A stretch of DNA of 64,000 nucleotides from Sulfuricurvum sp. (GTDB taxonomy: Bacteria > Campylobacterota > Campylobacteria > Campylobacterales > Sulfurimonadaceae), in NCBI GenBank assembly GCA_028714915.1, contig JAQTLL010000002.1, positions 124,001 to 188,000 on the forward strand, written 5' to 3'. This document shows positions 28,128 to 35,777 of the stretch, piece by piece (positions within the stretch are counted from its first letter, which is position 1; each line of letters starts with the position of its first letter). The notes under the pieces were generated by a model. The model did no database searches. It saw only the letters and a program-made list of their open reading frames with translations, and was not told the origin of the DNA. The position numbers and the translations under genes were made by a program.

Positions 28128-28455
28128 AAAATTTTCATTGGAACTTGGGGCATCTTGGGGTGAGGGATGGAAGCTAGAAGAGGAAAAAACGTCTTGTATA
28201 ATCACTTTGTTAGAGCCATCAGCACACCGTTTAGTATTTCAAAAAGAGAAGCGCAAGGGGAAGGTTGTGACGCTCGTTGGGGTGTTTAATCTCAACGATG
28301 CGGATGCTCAAAAAATACTCTCAACCTTGAAAAAATCTCTTGCCTGTGGCGGTGCTTACAAAGAGGGCTGGATGGAGTTTCAAGGAGAAATCACTCCAAA
28401 AGTGCGTGAACAGCTAGAGATGTTAGGGTTTAGATTTAAAAATCCGAAATTATAA
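28114..28455 (+). CDS. SUI1/YciH-type translation factor-like protein
   Basis: Protein of 113 residues whose second half fits the SUI1 (eIF1-like) fold: R-K-G-K-V-V-T-L-V at about residue 47, L-K-K-S-L-A-C-G-G-A about 70-79, W-M-E-F-Q-G-E-I, then L-x-x-L-G-F-R-F-K. Bacterial YciH binds the small ribosomal subunit and affects initiation. It is coupled to the DUF1653 gene and overlaps the convergent cyclase gene by six bases. Confidence 0.8.
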   Translation: MAKGEKFSLELGASWGEGWKLEEEKTSCIITLLEPSAHRLVFQKEKRKGKVVTLVGVFNLNDADAQKILSTLKKSLACGGAYKEGWMEFQGEITPKVREQLEMLGFRFKNPKL

Positions 28456-29703
28456 TGTACTGGAAAATACAACCCTATTGCGTCCGTGTTCTTTGGCGGC
28501 ATAGAGGTTGGTATCAGCTGTATGCAGAAGAGATTCGTTGTTCATTAACTCGGTAGGTATGACACAGACAGCACCCAGTGAAATGGTGAGCAAACCCGTT
28601 TTTTTATTCCCTTTGTGTTCCATATTGAGGGATTCAATGTTAAATCGAAGCCGTTCTGCCATTTTGCGTGTATGAATGCAGTCAGCCTCGGTAAGAATGA
28701 CTCCAAACTCTTCCCCTCCCAGACGAAAGACAAAATCTCCCGGACGTAGTAAGGATGTTTTCAATACTCGAGCCACATTCTGCAAGGCAACATCCCCTTG
28801 TAAATGACCGTAGGTATCGTTGTATTGCTTAAAAAAATCGATGTCAACCATAATAAAGGTAATCGATTTGCTGGCACGTAAGGCACGTTTGAATTCACGC
28901 TCGTATACCAGATTGAAATAGCGTCGGTTAAAAATTCCTGTGAGAGTGTCGGTATAGGAGGCTTGCTCGAGCTTGATGTTGAGATGTTTGAGTGCTTGGG
29001 TAGATTGGAGAAGCTGTTGCTGTTGTTGTTCGATTTGCATAAAAATTCGCCACGCAAAGGTCATGACCCCCAGTAAAATAACCCCTAACATCACTGCGAG
29101 TTGTATCAGGGAATTTTGATGATGCGAAAGGAGAACAGAGTGCTCGTATGTAGCGGTGGCAGTTTCGTAGGCAATGAGCCCAGAGACGGTGTTGTGAATA
29201 GAAGAGGTGTTATCTGAGAGGGTAACCACCGAAATGGCAGATCGGGAGGTGTGGTTAAATACAAGGGAGCGTATCTCCTCAAAATAGCGCTTCATAATCT
29301 CCATCTGTTCTTCGGTATAGTGAATATAGGGGAGCTCTTCGGGGCGTTTGTGATGGGAGAGATAGCTCGCCCACATCTGATCGACGTGTTCTAGCCCTAA
29401 AGTAATATTTTGAGCTAAATCATCATCACTTATCAGCCCCTCTTTCCATCGGTAGATACTGGCTTCGAAATCATGATGGTAAGCAGAGTTGATGGAGTTC
29501 AGTTCACTTAAGGGAATAAGAGAACCAAAATAGAGAGTATCGACATTTTTTTTCATCGTAAGAAGATTGATATATCCAATAAAGCCCACTACGACCAATC
29601 CTAGCGCTACACTCAGAAGCAGATATAACAGTTTGGTTTTAAGCTGCAAGGATTCCATAAACAGTTGTGCACCTTTTGGGGCATAGATATTTATTCTAAG
29701 CAA
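28450..29703 (-). CDS. Diguanylate cyclase with periplasmic four-helix sensor
   Basis: Makes cyclic di-GMP at the inner membrane. The 417-residue protein has a membrane segment (about 24-48), a periplasmic helical domain like the four-helix-bundle receptor type (about 50-195), a second membrane segment (about 197-218), a short coiled coil and a GGDEF domain. The active site is G-G-E-E-F (329-333), with an R-P-G-D inhibitory site upstream, so catalysis and product feedback both look intact. The true start could be Met16. Ligand unknown. Confidence 0.92.
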   Translation of the reverse strand: MLRINIYAPKGAQLFMESLQLKTKLLYLLLSVALGLVVVGFIGYINLLTMKKNVDTLYFGSLIPLSELNSINSAYHHDFEASIYRWKEGLISDDDLAQNITLGLEHVDQMWASYLSHHKRPEELPYIHYTEEQMEIMKRYFEEIRSLVFNHTSRSAISVVTLSDNTSSIHNTVSGLIAYETATATYEHSVLLSHHQNSLIQLAVMLGVILLGVMTFAWRIFMQIEQQQQQLLQSTQALKHLNIKLEQASYTDTLTGIFNRRYFNLVYEREFKRALRASKSITFIMVDIDFFKQYNDTYGHLQGDVALQNVARVLKTSLLRPGDFVFRLGGEEFGVILTEADCIHTRKMAERLRFNIESLNMEHKGNKKTGLLTISLGAVCVIPTELMNNESLLHTADTNLYAAKEHGRNRVVFSSTL

Positions 29704-29754
29704 CTCCTATACCAAAAAAGACTAGAATAAAAGAATAAAAATACAGGAAAAAAG

Positions 29755-30069
29755 ATGTCCAAAAGGATCGTTAAGGGTGAGCGAATTAAAGCAATCATTC
29801 ACAATATTGCTGAAGATTTTCGTTTCTCAGGTGAAATGGGAGATTTCCCTCTATTGTTTTACAAAGCGGACACAGAGGGACTTCTTCGAGGAGCAGAGAC
29901 TGATCAAATGGTTGAATATTTAACCACAGGACTCAAAGAGCTGCAAGATAATATTCAGTGGCGACGGGAGTTTTTAAGTGAAAATCCTGCTATTGATGAA
30001 ATTCGAATGTTGGATAGTCTCGGTGTAATCGAAAAAGAGTACATCGAGCTATTGGAATTTTTGCGTTAA
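29755..30069 (+). CDS. Conserved hypothetical protein, 104 residues
   Basis: Not recognised. The protein is mainly helical and soluble, with a mixed charge pattern and no cysteine or known motif. A good ribosome site precedes the ATG and a likely -10 TAGAAT lies about 30 bases upstream, so it is probably real. Its stop overlaps the convergent rhodanese gene by four bases. Confidence 0.6.
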   Translation: MSKRIVKGERIKAIIHNIAEDFRFSGEMGDFPLLFYKADTEGLLRGAETDQMVEYLTTGLKELQDNIQWRREFLSENPAIDEIRMLDSLGVIEKEYIELLEFLR

Positions 30070-30467
30070 GATTTTTGTTTGTAGGGCTCTAGGGAGATTT
30101 TTTTCGCAATTGCGTATTGAATTCCCCCTTGAAGATCAATGACGCTGTAGCCCATTTTTTGTCCCAAATAGGTTCCTAATATTTTTGATCGGTTTCCACT
30201 GTTACAGATGAGGGCAAAATGCTCTTCTTTTTTGACTTTTTTATTTAATTCATCCAAAAAAGCATTTATATTATAGTTCCCTTTTTCATCAAAAAACATG
30301 ATGGGGATAGAGCCTTTTACCAGCCCTGTCGTTTTCCATTCAGAGGGTGTCCGAATGTCAATAATTTTGATTTTAGAATCGAGAAGCTTCTGATCGATAG
30401 GTTGTGCGGTATAATCCGCCATCAAGGCAGTGGTTGTCAAAAGTAGAGTAAGTAGCCATTTGTTCAT
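30066..30467 (-). CDS. Periplasmic rhodanese-domain protein
   Basis: Exported single rhodanese domain. The active cysteine lies in A-L-I-C-N-S-G-N-R-S; I-D-I-R-T-P-S-E-W and D-L-Q-G-G-I are the other conserved parts. The open frame extends 14 codons upstream, but the Met at 30467 starts a clear signal peptide (K-W-L-L-T-L-L-L-T-T-T-A-L-M-A), so that start is used (133 residues). Probably handles sulfane sulfur in the periplasm, in keeping with a sulfur-using organism; substrate unknown. Confidence 0.88.
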   Translation of the reverse strand: MNKWLLTLLLTTTALMADYTAQPIDQKLLDSKIKIIDIRTPSEWKTTGLVKGSIPIMFFDEKGNYNINAFLDELNKKVKKEEHFALICNSGNRSKILGTYLGQKMGYSVIDLQGGIQYAIAKKISLEPYKQKS

Positions 30468-30494
30468 CGATAACCTTTTACTAAAAATAATAGA

Positions 30495-30500
30495 TATAAT
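30495..30500 (+). promoter_or_regulatory. Probable -10 box
   Basis: TATAAT, 31 bases before the 120-residue gene at 30531, in the divergent gap with the rhodanese gene. Confidence 0.5.
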
Positions 30501-30530
30501 TGTAACCAATAACAGTTAACTGAAGGTACT

Positions 30531-30893
30531 ATGGGCGCACCAAAAGAAGAAAATGCAAAACGGCTTCGTTACGTTCGACTGCTGGGTCGTTTTGTGAATG
30601 GGATATTGTCGTATTTGGCAAAAAGTGATAATCCGACGAAAGAGCAGTACAATCAAAAAGTGGACATAAATTTCCGTTTTTTAGAGAAAAACGAAGCGGT
30701 TAAGCTCTACAAAGATGAGTACATGGAACTCGAAGGCCTAGGGCAAAAGATTTTAAATTTTCGAACCAGTGATGAAGACATCAAAACAATCAAAGAAGAA
30801 CTTTTTTACGCTCAAAATCAGCTTGAAAAAAGAGTTAATGCGTGTCGCTATAAAAAATCAAAGCACGATAATCATGCGCAGGATGGATGGTAG
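30531..30893 (+). CDS. Conserved hypothetical protein, 120 residues
   Basis: Not recognised. The protein is helical, basic and soluble; it starts M-G-A-P-K-E-E-N-A-K-R-L-R and has no visible catalytic motif. It has its own promoter and an AAGGT site. Followed by a small minus-strand gene with its stop 50 bases away. Confidence 0.55.
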   Translation: MGAPKEENAKRLRYVRLLGRFVNGILSYLAKSDNPTKEQYNQKVDINFRFLEKNEAVKLYKDEYMELEGLGQKILNFRTSDEDIKTIKEELFYAQNQLEKRVNACRYKKSKHDNHAQDGW

Positions 30894-30943
30894 CAGCCTC
30901 TATCCCCTCTCTAAATCTTTAAGCAAACGAGGAAAAATTCATG

Positions 30944-31102
30944 TTACAGGGCATCTATCTTGGACGGGTCGCACAAGTATTTTTTCTCATTAGCGACGCG
31001 CGCGCACTTCATGCAGATGTATTTTGGATTTTGAATAATTTTGATGATTTTTTTGAGATGAGTGGTTAGCTCACCTTTTTTAAGTTTGCATAGCTCTTTC
31101 AT
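30944..31102 (-). CDS. Small cysteine-rich protein, 52 residues
   Basis: A short gene of 52 codons with an AGGAG ribosome site correctly spaced from its ATG. The protein starts [12 protein letters not shown] and carries C-x2-C in Y-I-C-M-K-C, with further cysteines at 5 and 44, so four cysteines could bind a metal. It is lysine-rich. From memory, similar short proteins occur in other Campylobacterota; this is not verified. Role unknown. Confidence 0.65.
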   Translation of the reverse strand: MKELCKLKKGELTTHLKKIIKIIQNPKYICMKCARVANEKKYLCDPSKIDAL

Positions 31103-31122
31103 GACAATCTCCTCTGTTTTTC

Positions 31123-31214
31123 GTCATTCCGTGCCACGACACGGAATCCAGTATTATTCAATACAAAAGATAGAGTCCGTATCTACTCTAAAGGCACGTG
31201 GAGTACGGGATGAC
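31123..31214. repeat. Intergenic inverted repeat, copy 4 (split)
   Basis: GTCATTCCGTG / CACGGAAT makes the first hairpin, around CCACGA. After about 60 bases the outer end is matched by GGGATGAC. It lies between the 52-residue gene and the end of the rubrerythrin gene. Confidence 0.65.
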
Positions 31215-31233
31215 GAAGTAAAAACTAACGCAA

Positions 31234-31881
31234 TTAGTGTAAACATTCTCGCTTGAAATATTCACGTCCTACTTTGCACAATGGGCACGCAGCGGGTGCT
31301 TTTTTACCTCTGTGTACATGACCGCACACTTCGCATATCCAAATTTCATCTTCAGCGCCGGCAAAAAAACCATCAGCAATCAATGCCTCTTTAAGTGCTG
31401 AATATTCACGCTCATGTTCCACTTCGACTTTACCGATTGCGGTGAAGAGTCGGGCTAAATCATTGTGCCCTTCGGCTTTGGCAATTTCGGAAAATCCGGG
31501 ATACATTGTCTCGTGTTCGTAGTGTTCTCCCTCCATTGCCGTATCGAGGTTTGCGAGCGTTGCATCAAATTCAGTGCCATATATTAATGTGTGATACGCT
31601 TTATATTGCGCACGGGCATGGAACATTTCATTATTAGCAGCTTCACGGAAATGGCGCTCTACGGCATGCCATCCTTCATCACGGGAAATATCGGCAAAGA
31701 GCTCATATTTATTCCGCGCCATACTCTCACCACTAAATGCTTTCATTAGATTAACCGCTGTGAGGCTTTTGGTGATCATCTCCATTTCAGCTTGGCAACA
31801 GACTAATGTTCCCCCTCCGACATTTTGGACTTCAACTTCATTTCCGCACGTATTGCAACGGTAGGTTTCGTATTGGCGCAT
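31234..31881 (-). CDS. Desulforubrerythrin (desulforedoxin-rubrerythrin-rubredoxin)
   Basis: Non-haem iron peroxidase that reduces hydrogen peroxide. The 215 residues form three parts. An N-terminal desulforedoxin-like iron site has Cys9, Cys12, Cys28 and Cys29. The central four-helix di-iron domain has E-x6-Y and E-H-E-R motifs. A C-terminal rubredoxin-like site has I-C-E-V-C-G and C-P-L-C. This architecture is described for Campylobacter jejuni. It fits a microaerobic or anaerobic host. Confidence 0.92.
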   Translation of the reverse strand: MRQYETYRCNTCGNEVEVQNVGGGTLVCCQAEMEMITKSLTAVNLMKAFSGESMARNKYELFADISRDEGWHAVERHFREAANNEMFHARAQYKAYHTLIYGTEFDATLANLDTAMEGEHYEHETMYPGFSEIAKAEGHNDLARLFTAIGKVEVEHEREYSALKEALIADGFFAGAEDEIWICEVCGHVHRGKKAPAACPLCKVGREYFKRECLH

Positions 31882-31936
31882 GAAAACTCCTAACTCAGAT
31901 TTTATTTATTGTAGCAGAAGGGGTACTCTCTTATTC

Positions 31937-32890
31937 TTAATTTTTAGGCACAGTGCAATCGGCAGCTTTTTCAAAATTACACTTGACACCTCTTGGCATA
32001 TTGCTTTTTAGTATTTGTCCATCATTGTAGATTAAAATATATCCAATTCCCAAAGAGTCCAAAAGTTGACGTGCTTTTTTCTCTTCCATCACGGCAACGG
32101 CAGTTGCAAGTGCATCAATTCGCGTATTGTCTTTTGCATCAATGAGGGTAATGGAGGCATATCGTTGCTCGGAGAGTCCAGATTTCGGATCAATCAAGTG
32201 GTTATTGGCTTTGGTTTTAATGTACCGCTCATAATTACCGCTGGTGCTGATGGCAATGCGTTGCAATGAAGAATGGATAAGGGCAATAGAGCCATCTGGA
32301 TGGAACGGATCTCGAATCTGAATATCACATGAGCCTAAACAGCCAATATCACCGGATGCTGCCACAACTGCTTTTGTAAGCCCTGTGTTCTGCAACATAT
32401 CGATTGTTAAATCAACTGCATATCCTTTGCCTATTCCCCCCAGATCAATAATTGTTCCGGGGAGAAGTTTTACATGATTTCCCTCTAAAATGATCCGTTC
32501 TGACCCCACAAATTTTCTTAATTTTTGAAGCTCTGAGTGACTTGGAAGGTGCTCATTTTCATATCCGAAACGGTACGCTCCATGGGTCAGTGAACCAATC
32601 GTTATATCAAATGCTCCAGCACTAAGACGAAACATTTCAAGGGAACGTTCCAATACTTTTTGAGTGACGGGCGATACAAAGCCCTCCAACTTTTGGTTAA
32701 GCTGTGAAATTTCAGAGTCACTTTTGTAGGTTGAAAGGCGATTGTCCAAATCTTTAAAGAGCATAAAAACAGCATCACTGAGATTTTCATCGCCAATAGT
32801 GACATTTATGAGAGTTCCCATATGTGCTTGAGTACGTGATGAAGCATCTAGTGAGCTAAGTAGCAAAAATAAGAAGAGAAGCGTTTTCAT
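31937..32890 (-). CDS. apbE: FAD:protein FMN transferase
   Basis: Attaches FMN covalently to Thr/Ser of exported proteins. The mature part shows A-H-M-G-T at the start, G-A-F-D-I-T-I-G-S-L, I-D-L-G-G-I-G-K-G-Y-A-V-D and A-A-S-G-D-I, matching ApbE. The frame extends to 33004, but the Met at 32890 begins a signal peptide (K-T-L-L-F-L-F-L-L-L-S-S), so 317 residues are taken. It is divergent from the porin/FMN-binding operon, and the FMN-binding protein there carries a T-G-A-T acceptor motif. Confidence 0.93.
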   Translation of the reverse strand: MKTLLFLFLLLSSLDASSRTQAHMGTLINVTIGDENLSDAVFMLFKDLDNRLSTYKSDSEISQLNQKLEGFVSPVTQKVLERSLEMFRLSAGAFDITIGSLTHGAYRFGYENEHLPSHSELQKLRKFVGSERIILEGNHVKLLPGTIIDLGGIGKGYAVDLTIDMLQNTGLTKAVVAASGDIGCLGSCDIQIRDPFHPDGSIALIHSSLQRIAISTSGNYERYIKTKANNHLIDPKSGLSEQRYASITLIDAKDNTRIDALATAVAVMEEKKARQLLDSLGIGYILIYNDGQILKSNMPRGVKCNFEKAADCTVPKN

Positions 32891-32942
32891 AAGACGAAGT
32901 GTACCATAGCTAGAAAAAGCTTTTTGTAAATGATAATTAGTT

Positions 32943-32958
32943 GCAATATTAATATTGC
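32943..32958. promoter_or_regulatory. Perfect 16-base palindrome between apbE and the porin
   Basis: GCAATATTAATATTGC is exactly self-complementary. It stands between divergent genes, 53 bases before apbE and 16 bases before a TATACT -10 box of the porin, where the -35 region would be. A dimeric regulator binding here could control both directions. Confidence 0.55.
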
Positions 32959-32974
32959 TTTCAGGTTGTTGGCC

Positions 32975-32980
32975 TATACT
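32975..32980 (+). promoter_or_regulatory. Probable -10 box of the porin operon
   Basis: TATACT, 39 bases before the porin start; an AAGGA ribosome site lies just before the ATG. Confidence 0.5.
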
Positions 32981-33019
32981 TTCGTAATCAATAATCACTA
33001 TCATAAAAAAGGATAACCA

Positions 33020-34342
33020 ATGAAAAACCTCCTCCTAAGTACTGTCGCCGCGATGGCAATTACTACCGCTTTGAGCGCTGATGAACTAAGTGATCTTAAA
33101 TCTCAGCTCAAAATTCTCAGTGAACGGCTCTCAACACTAGAAGCTAATGATAAAAAACAAGGTGAACAAACACAGACGCTTACCAATGAGCTGATTAATG
33201 TTCAAAACACGACCTCTTTTGGTACCGTTGACATGAGTAAAACTGAACCAGGCCTGGGAGCCGCCGCATCTAAAGTATACTATTCCAAAAATCCGCTCTC
33301 TATCGGAGGGTATGGTGAAATGTATTATTCGCATCAAAAACATGCGGGTACGGATGAGACGGAAGTTGCCCGCTTTGTCCCTTATATCGGTTATAAATTT
33401 AGTGATAACATAATCTTGAATTCTGAAATTGAATTTGAGCACGGCGGTGCAGAAGTATCTATTGAACAGCTGTATCTTGATTTTTTAATTAATCCGGCAT
33501 TTAATGTCCGTTTGGGACAACAAGTCGTTCCTATGGGTCTTATTAACCTTAATCATGAGCCAGTACTTTACAATACCGTAAAACGTCCGGATGTAGAAAC
33601 GTATCTCATCCCCTCAACGTGGCATGAGAACGGTCTAACTGTGCATGGGAAAACGGACACTTTCAATTACGCTGCAGGAGCGGTTGTTGCCCTTGATATG
33701 GGTCTTGCCAATCATGATGGAACTCCTGAAGCCAATACGTTCGGTCAAAGCTGGATTCGTGATGGTCGCCGAGGTGGAAATGAAAGAAATAATGCTACCT
33801 CCAACATGGGGGGTGTGGCTCGTCTTGATTACACCGGTATTAACGGTCTATTGGTTGGAGCGAGTCTTTATACGGGGAAAGCAGGTTCTTCCACGAATGG
33901 TCAGGGCGAGGGTAGAATGAGTATGGCGGATGTACATGCACAGTACCAATATGAGGGATTTAAAGTCAAAGGGCTGTATACCCAATCACATCTTAGCCAT
34001 GCTGATTCGTATTTAGGTGACCATAGTGGCGTTATTGCCAATACCCATGCACAATCAGCACGTGGCGGTTATCTGAATATGGAGTATAATATTCTTCCAT
34101 ATTTTACGCAAGCGGGTACACGATTACCGATTTTTTTCCAGTATGAAAACTACAATCTGGCAACCTCCATTACCGATGGAACCTCATTTGGAAACACGGA
34201 GAGCTTCACATACGGTTTGAATTACTTTCCGCATGAGCAAGTGGTCTTAAAAGGGGAGTATAAGTTGCGCCATAATAAAAATGGGGTTGACATGGCTGAA
34301 AATGAGGGAATCTACTCGCTTGGATTAGGATTTATCTTTTGA
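33020..34342 (+). CDS. Outer-membrane porin with N-terminal coiled coil
   Basis: Exported protein of 440 residues. A signal peptide (1-20) ends A-L-S-A-D; it is followed by a coiled coil (about 22-60) and a beta-barrel of amphipathic strands from about residue 95. The strand pattern I-G-G-Y-G-E-M-Y and R-L-G-Q-Q-V-V-P-M-G resembles phosphate-selective-porin-like families. The C-terminal residue is Phe, as usual for outer-membrane proteins. Substrate unknown. First gene of an operon with an FMN-binding protein. Confidence 0.85.
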   Translation: MKNLLLSTVAAMAITTALSADELSDLKSQLKILSERLSTLEANDKKQGEQTQTLTNELINVQNTTSFGTVDMSKTEPGLGAAASKVYYSKNPLSIGGYGEMYYSHQKHAGTDETEVARFVPYIGYKFSDNIILNSEIEFEHGGAEVSIEQLYLDFLINPAFNVRLGQQVVPMGLINLNHEPVLYNTVKRPDVETYLIPSTWHENGLTVHGKTDTFNYAAGAVVALDMGLANHDGTPEANTFGQSWIRDGRRGGNERNNATSNMGGVARLDYTGINGLLVGASLYTGKAGSSTNGQGEGRMSMADVHAQYQYEGFKVKGLYTQSHLSHADSYLGDHSGVIANTHAQSARGGYLNMEYNILPYFTQAGTRLPIFFQYENYNLATSITDGTSFGNTESFTYGLNYFPHEQVVLKGEYKLRHNKNGVDMAENEGIYSLGLGFIF

Positions 34343-34854
34343 TTAAAATTGCTTTTTTGACTTCTCTTTTTTCTGTTCTCCTTTTCGCCCAAGTTTTGGG
34401 CGATCCGGTTGCTTTGACACAACGTGCCTTTGGCTCTAAAAGTGTTGATACTCAAAATATCATTCTGAGTGAAGCACAGCTGCAAGAACTTATTAAAACA
34501 TCCCAGCAGAGCATCGACTCCAAACTCTATCGGCTTTATATTGCTAAAAATGAAGGTAAAGTGGCAGGTTATGGGGTATTGATGAATAAAAAAGTGCGCA
34601 CCAAAACGGCCATTGCTCTCTATCTTATCGGTACCGATAGTAAAATAAAATCAATTGAAATTGTCGCTTTTAACGAACCGATGGAATATCTCCCTACCAA
34701 GACGTGGTTGGACGGTTTTGATAACAAAAGTTCCGCCAATACCCTTAAGCTCAATCAAGACATCCCAACAACAACGGGAGCCACACTCTCAGCTCGTGCT
34801 ATCACCGATGGTGCCCGCGCTGCTTTGGCTCTTTTGGAAATTGTAAAGCCGTAA
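34339..34854 (+). CDS. Exported FMN-binding domain protein
   Basis: Protein of 171 residues with an N-terminal signal segment and an FMN-binding domain like those of RnfG/NqrC. The flavinylation motif D-I-P-T-T-T-G-A-T lies near the C-terminus; its last Thr is the predicted acceptor of FMN from ApbE. The TTG start overlaps the porin stop and has AGGA eight bases upstream. Probable periplasmic electron carrier. Confidence 0.87.
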   Translation: MIKIAFLTSLFSVLLFAQVLGDPVALTQRAFGSKSVDTQNIILSEAQLQELIKTSQQSIDSKLYRLYIAKNEGKVAGYGVLMNKKVRTKTAIALYLIGTDSKIKSIEIVAFNEPMEYLPTKTWLDGFDNKSSANTLKLNQDIPTTTGATLSARAITDGARAALALLEIVKP

Positions 34855-34857
34855 ATC

Positions 34858-35337
34858 ATGAAATTTATCGCTTCCAAAAAGCTCTCCGATAATTCTGTGC
34901 TGAGAGTAGTAATTCTGTGGATGCTTATCGCACTCATTCTTGCTATGGGTCTTAGTATCACAGCAAAAGCTATCGATTATGGTATCAGTCCTGTCCAATG
35001 GAGCCGTACGATACTTGGAAATCCCAATGAGTTTATTGAACCATTGGTGTTTAATGATTTGCTTTTAAGCATACATACTGATTTGTTCGGTTTTATTATA
35101 ACGTTTATTCTCATTGCCTCAATTTATGCACGAACCTCACGCTCCACTAGGATAAAAATAGGCTTTTTTACCCTTTCGCTCGTGAGTTTATTGCTTTATC
35201 CGCTTGCCTTGCTCTCATCACCATTGAGCGGAAGTATTGGTGTTACTATTGCTTTTGGATTGTTTCTTTTCTTTCATAATTTGATAATTTTAGGCTCGGT
35301 TGATCTAATCATTTTACTGATAAGAAAAAAGTTATAA
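34858..35337 (+). CDS. Four-helix membrane protein, 159 residues
   Basis: Not recognised by name. Four membrane segments lie at about 17-38, 68-90, 100-120 and 125-150. A loop G-I-S-P-x-x-W-x-x-x-x-x-G-N precedes helix 2, which begins S-I-H-T-D-L-F-G; another histidine lies in F-F-H-N. Helical histidines could bind haem or a metal. The next gene has the same layout and a matching G-I-S-P loop, so the two may be divergent duplicates. It starts three bases after the FMN-binding gene. Confidence 0.65.
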   Translation: MKFIASKKLSDNSVLRVVILWMLIALILAMGLSITAKAIDYGISPVQWSRTILGNPNEFIEPLVFNDLLLSIHTDLFGFIITFILIASIYARTSRSTRIKIGFFTLSLVSLLLYPLALLSSPLSGSIGVTIAFGLFLFFHNLIILGSVDLIILLIRKKL

Positions 35338-35777
35338 TGAATCAACGTCTTCTCACTTTTTTGGCGCTTATTTTTGTTGCGTTAGTGATTATGCAAGCCG
35401 TTATAGGGGCTGTGCTGTTTGCACAATTGGTTGGAATATCTCCCGATGAGGTGATAAAATATTATGGAAATAAATCATTGCATGGAATGTTGGAGGTAAT
35501 GCTCCCCCATGTGCTGTTTATCTCTATCGCACTGATGGCATCACTCCATTTTTTAGCATTTATCGATACCCTTTCTAAAAAAGAAAAAACACTCTTTACC
35601 CAGCTTTTATTCACCTTGTTTTTTATGGATCAAGTGAGCCCCATTTTTATAAGTTATGGAATTGTCTTTTTTGCTTATGTCAAAATAGTTGCATTTTTTG
35701 GATTTGAGGGTGTCCTTGGGTGGGTATGGATCGTGATATTCAGGGAATCTTTACTAAACGATACTTCACGTCACTGA
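35337..35777 (+). CDS. Four-helix membrane protein, 146 residues
   Basis: Not recognised. It has four membrane segments and a loop G-I-S-P-D-E-V-I-K-Y-Y-G-N, then histidines in S-L-H-G, L-P-H-V and S-L-H-F around helix 2, possible haem or metal ligands. It resembles the preceding protein in topology and loop. The start overlaps the previous stop by one base. Its end overlaps the convergent deacetylase by 38 bases. Confidence 0.65.
   Translation: MNQRLLTFLALIFVALVIMQAVIGAVLFAQLVGISPDEVIKYYGNKSLHGMLEVMLPHVLFISIALMASLHFLAFIDTLSKKEKTLFTQLLFTLFFMDQVSPIFISYGIVFFAYVKIVAFFGFEGVLGWVWIVIFRESLLNDTSRH

Noticed and set aside
32923-32960. Fur box before the porin
   Set aside because: TGATAATTAG recalls half a Fur site, but the second half does not match; the perfect palindrome beside it explains the region better.
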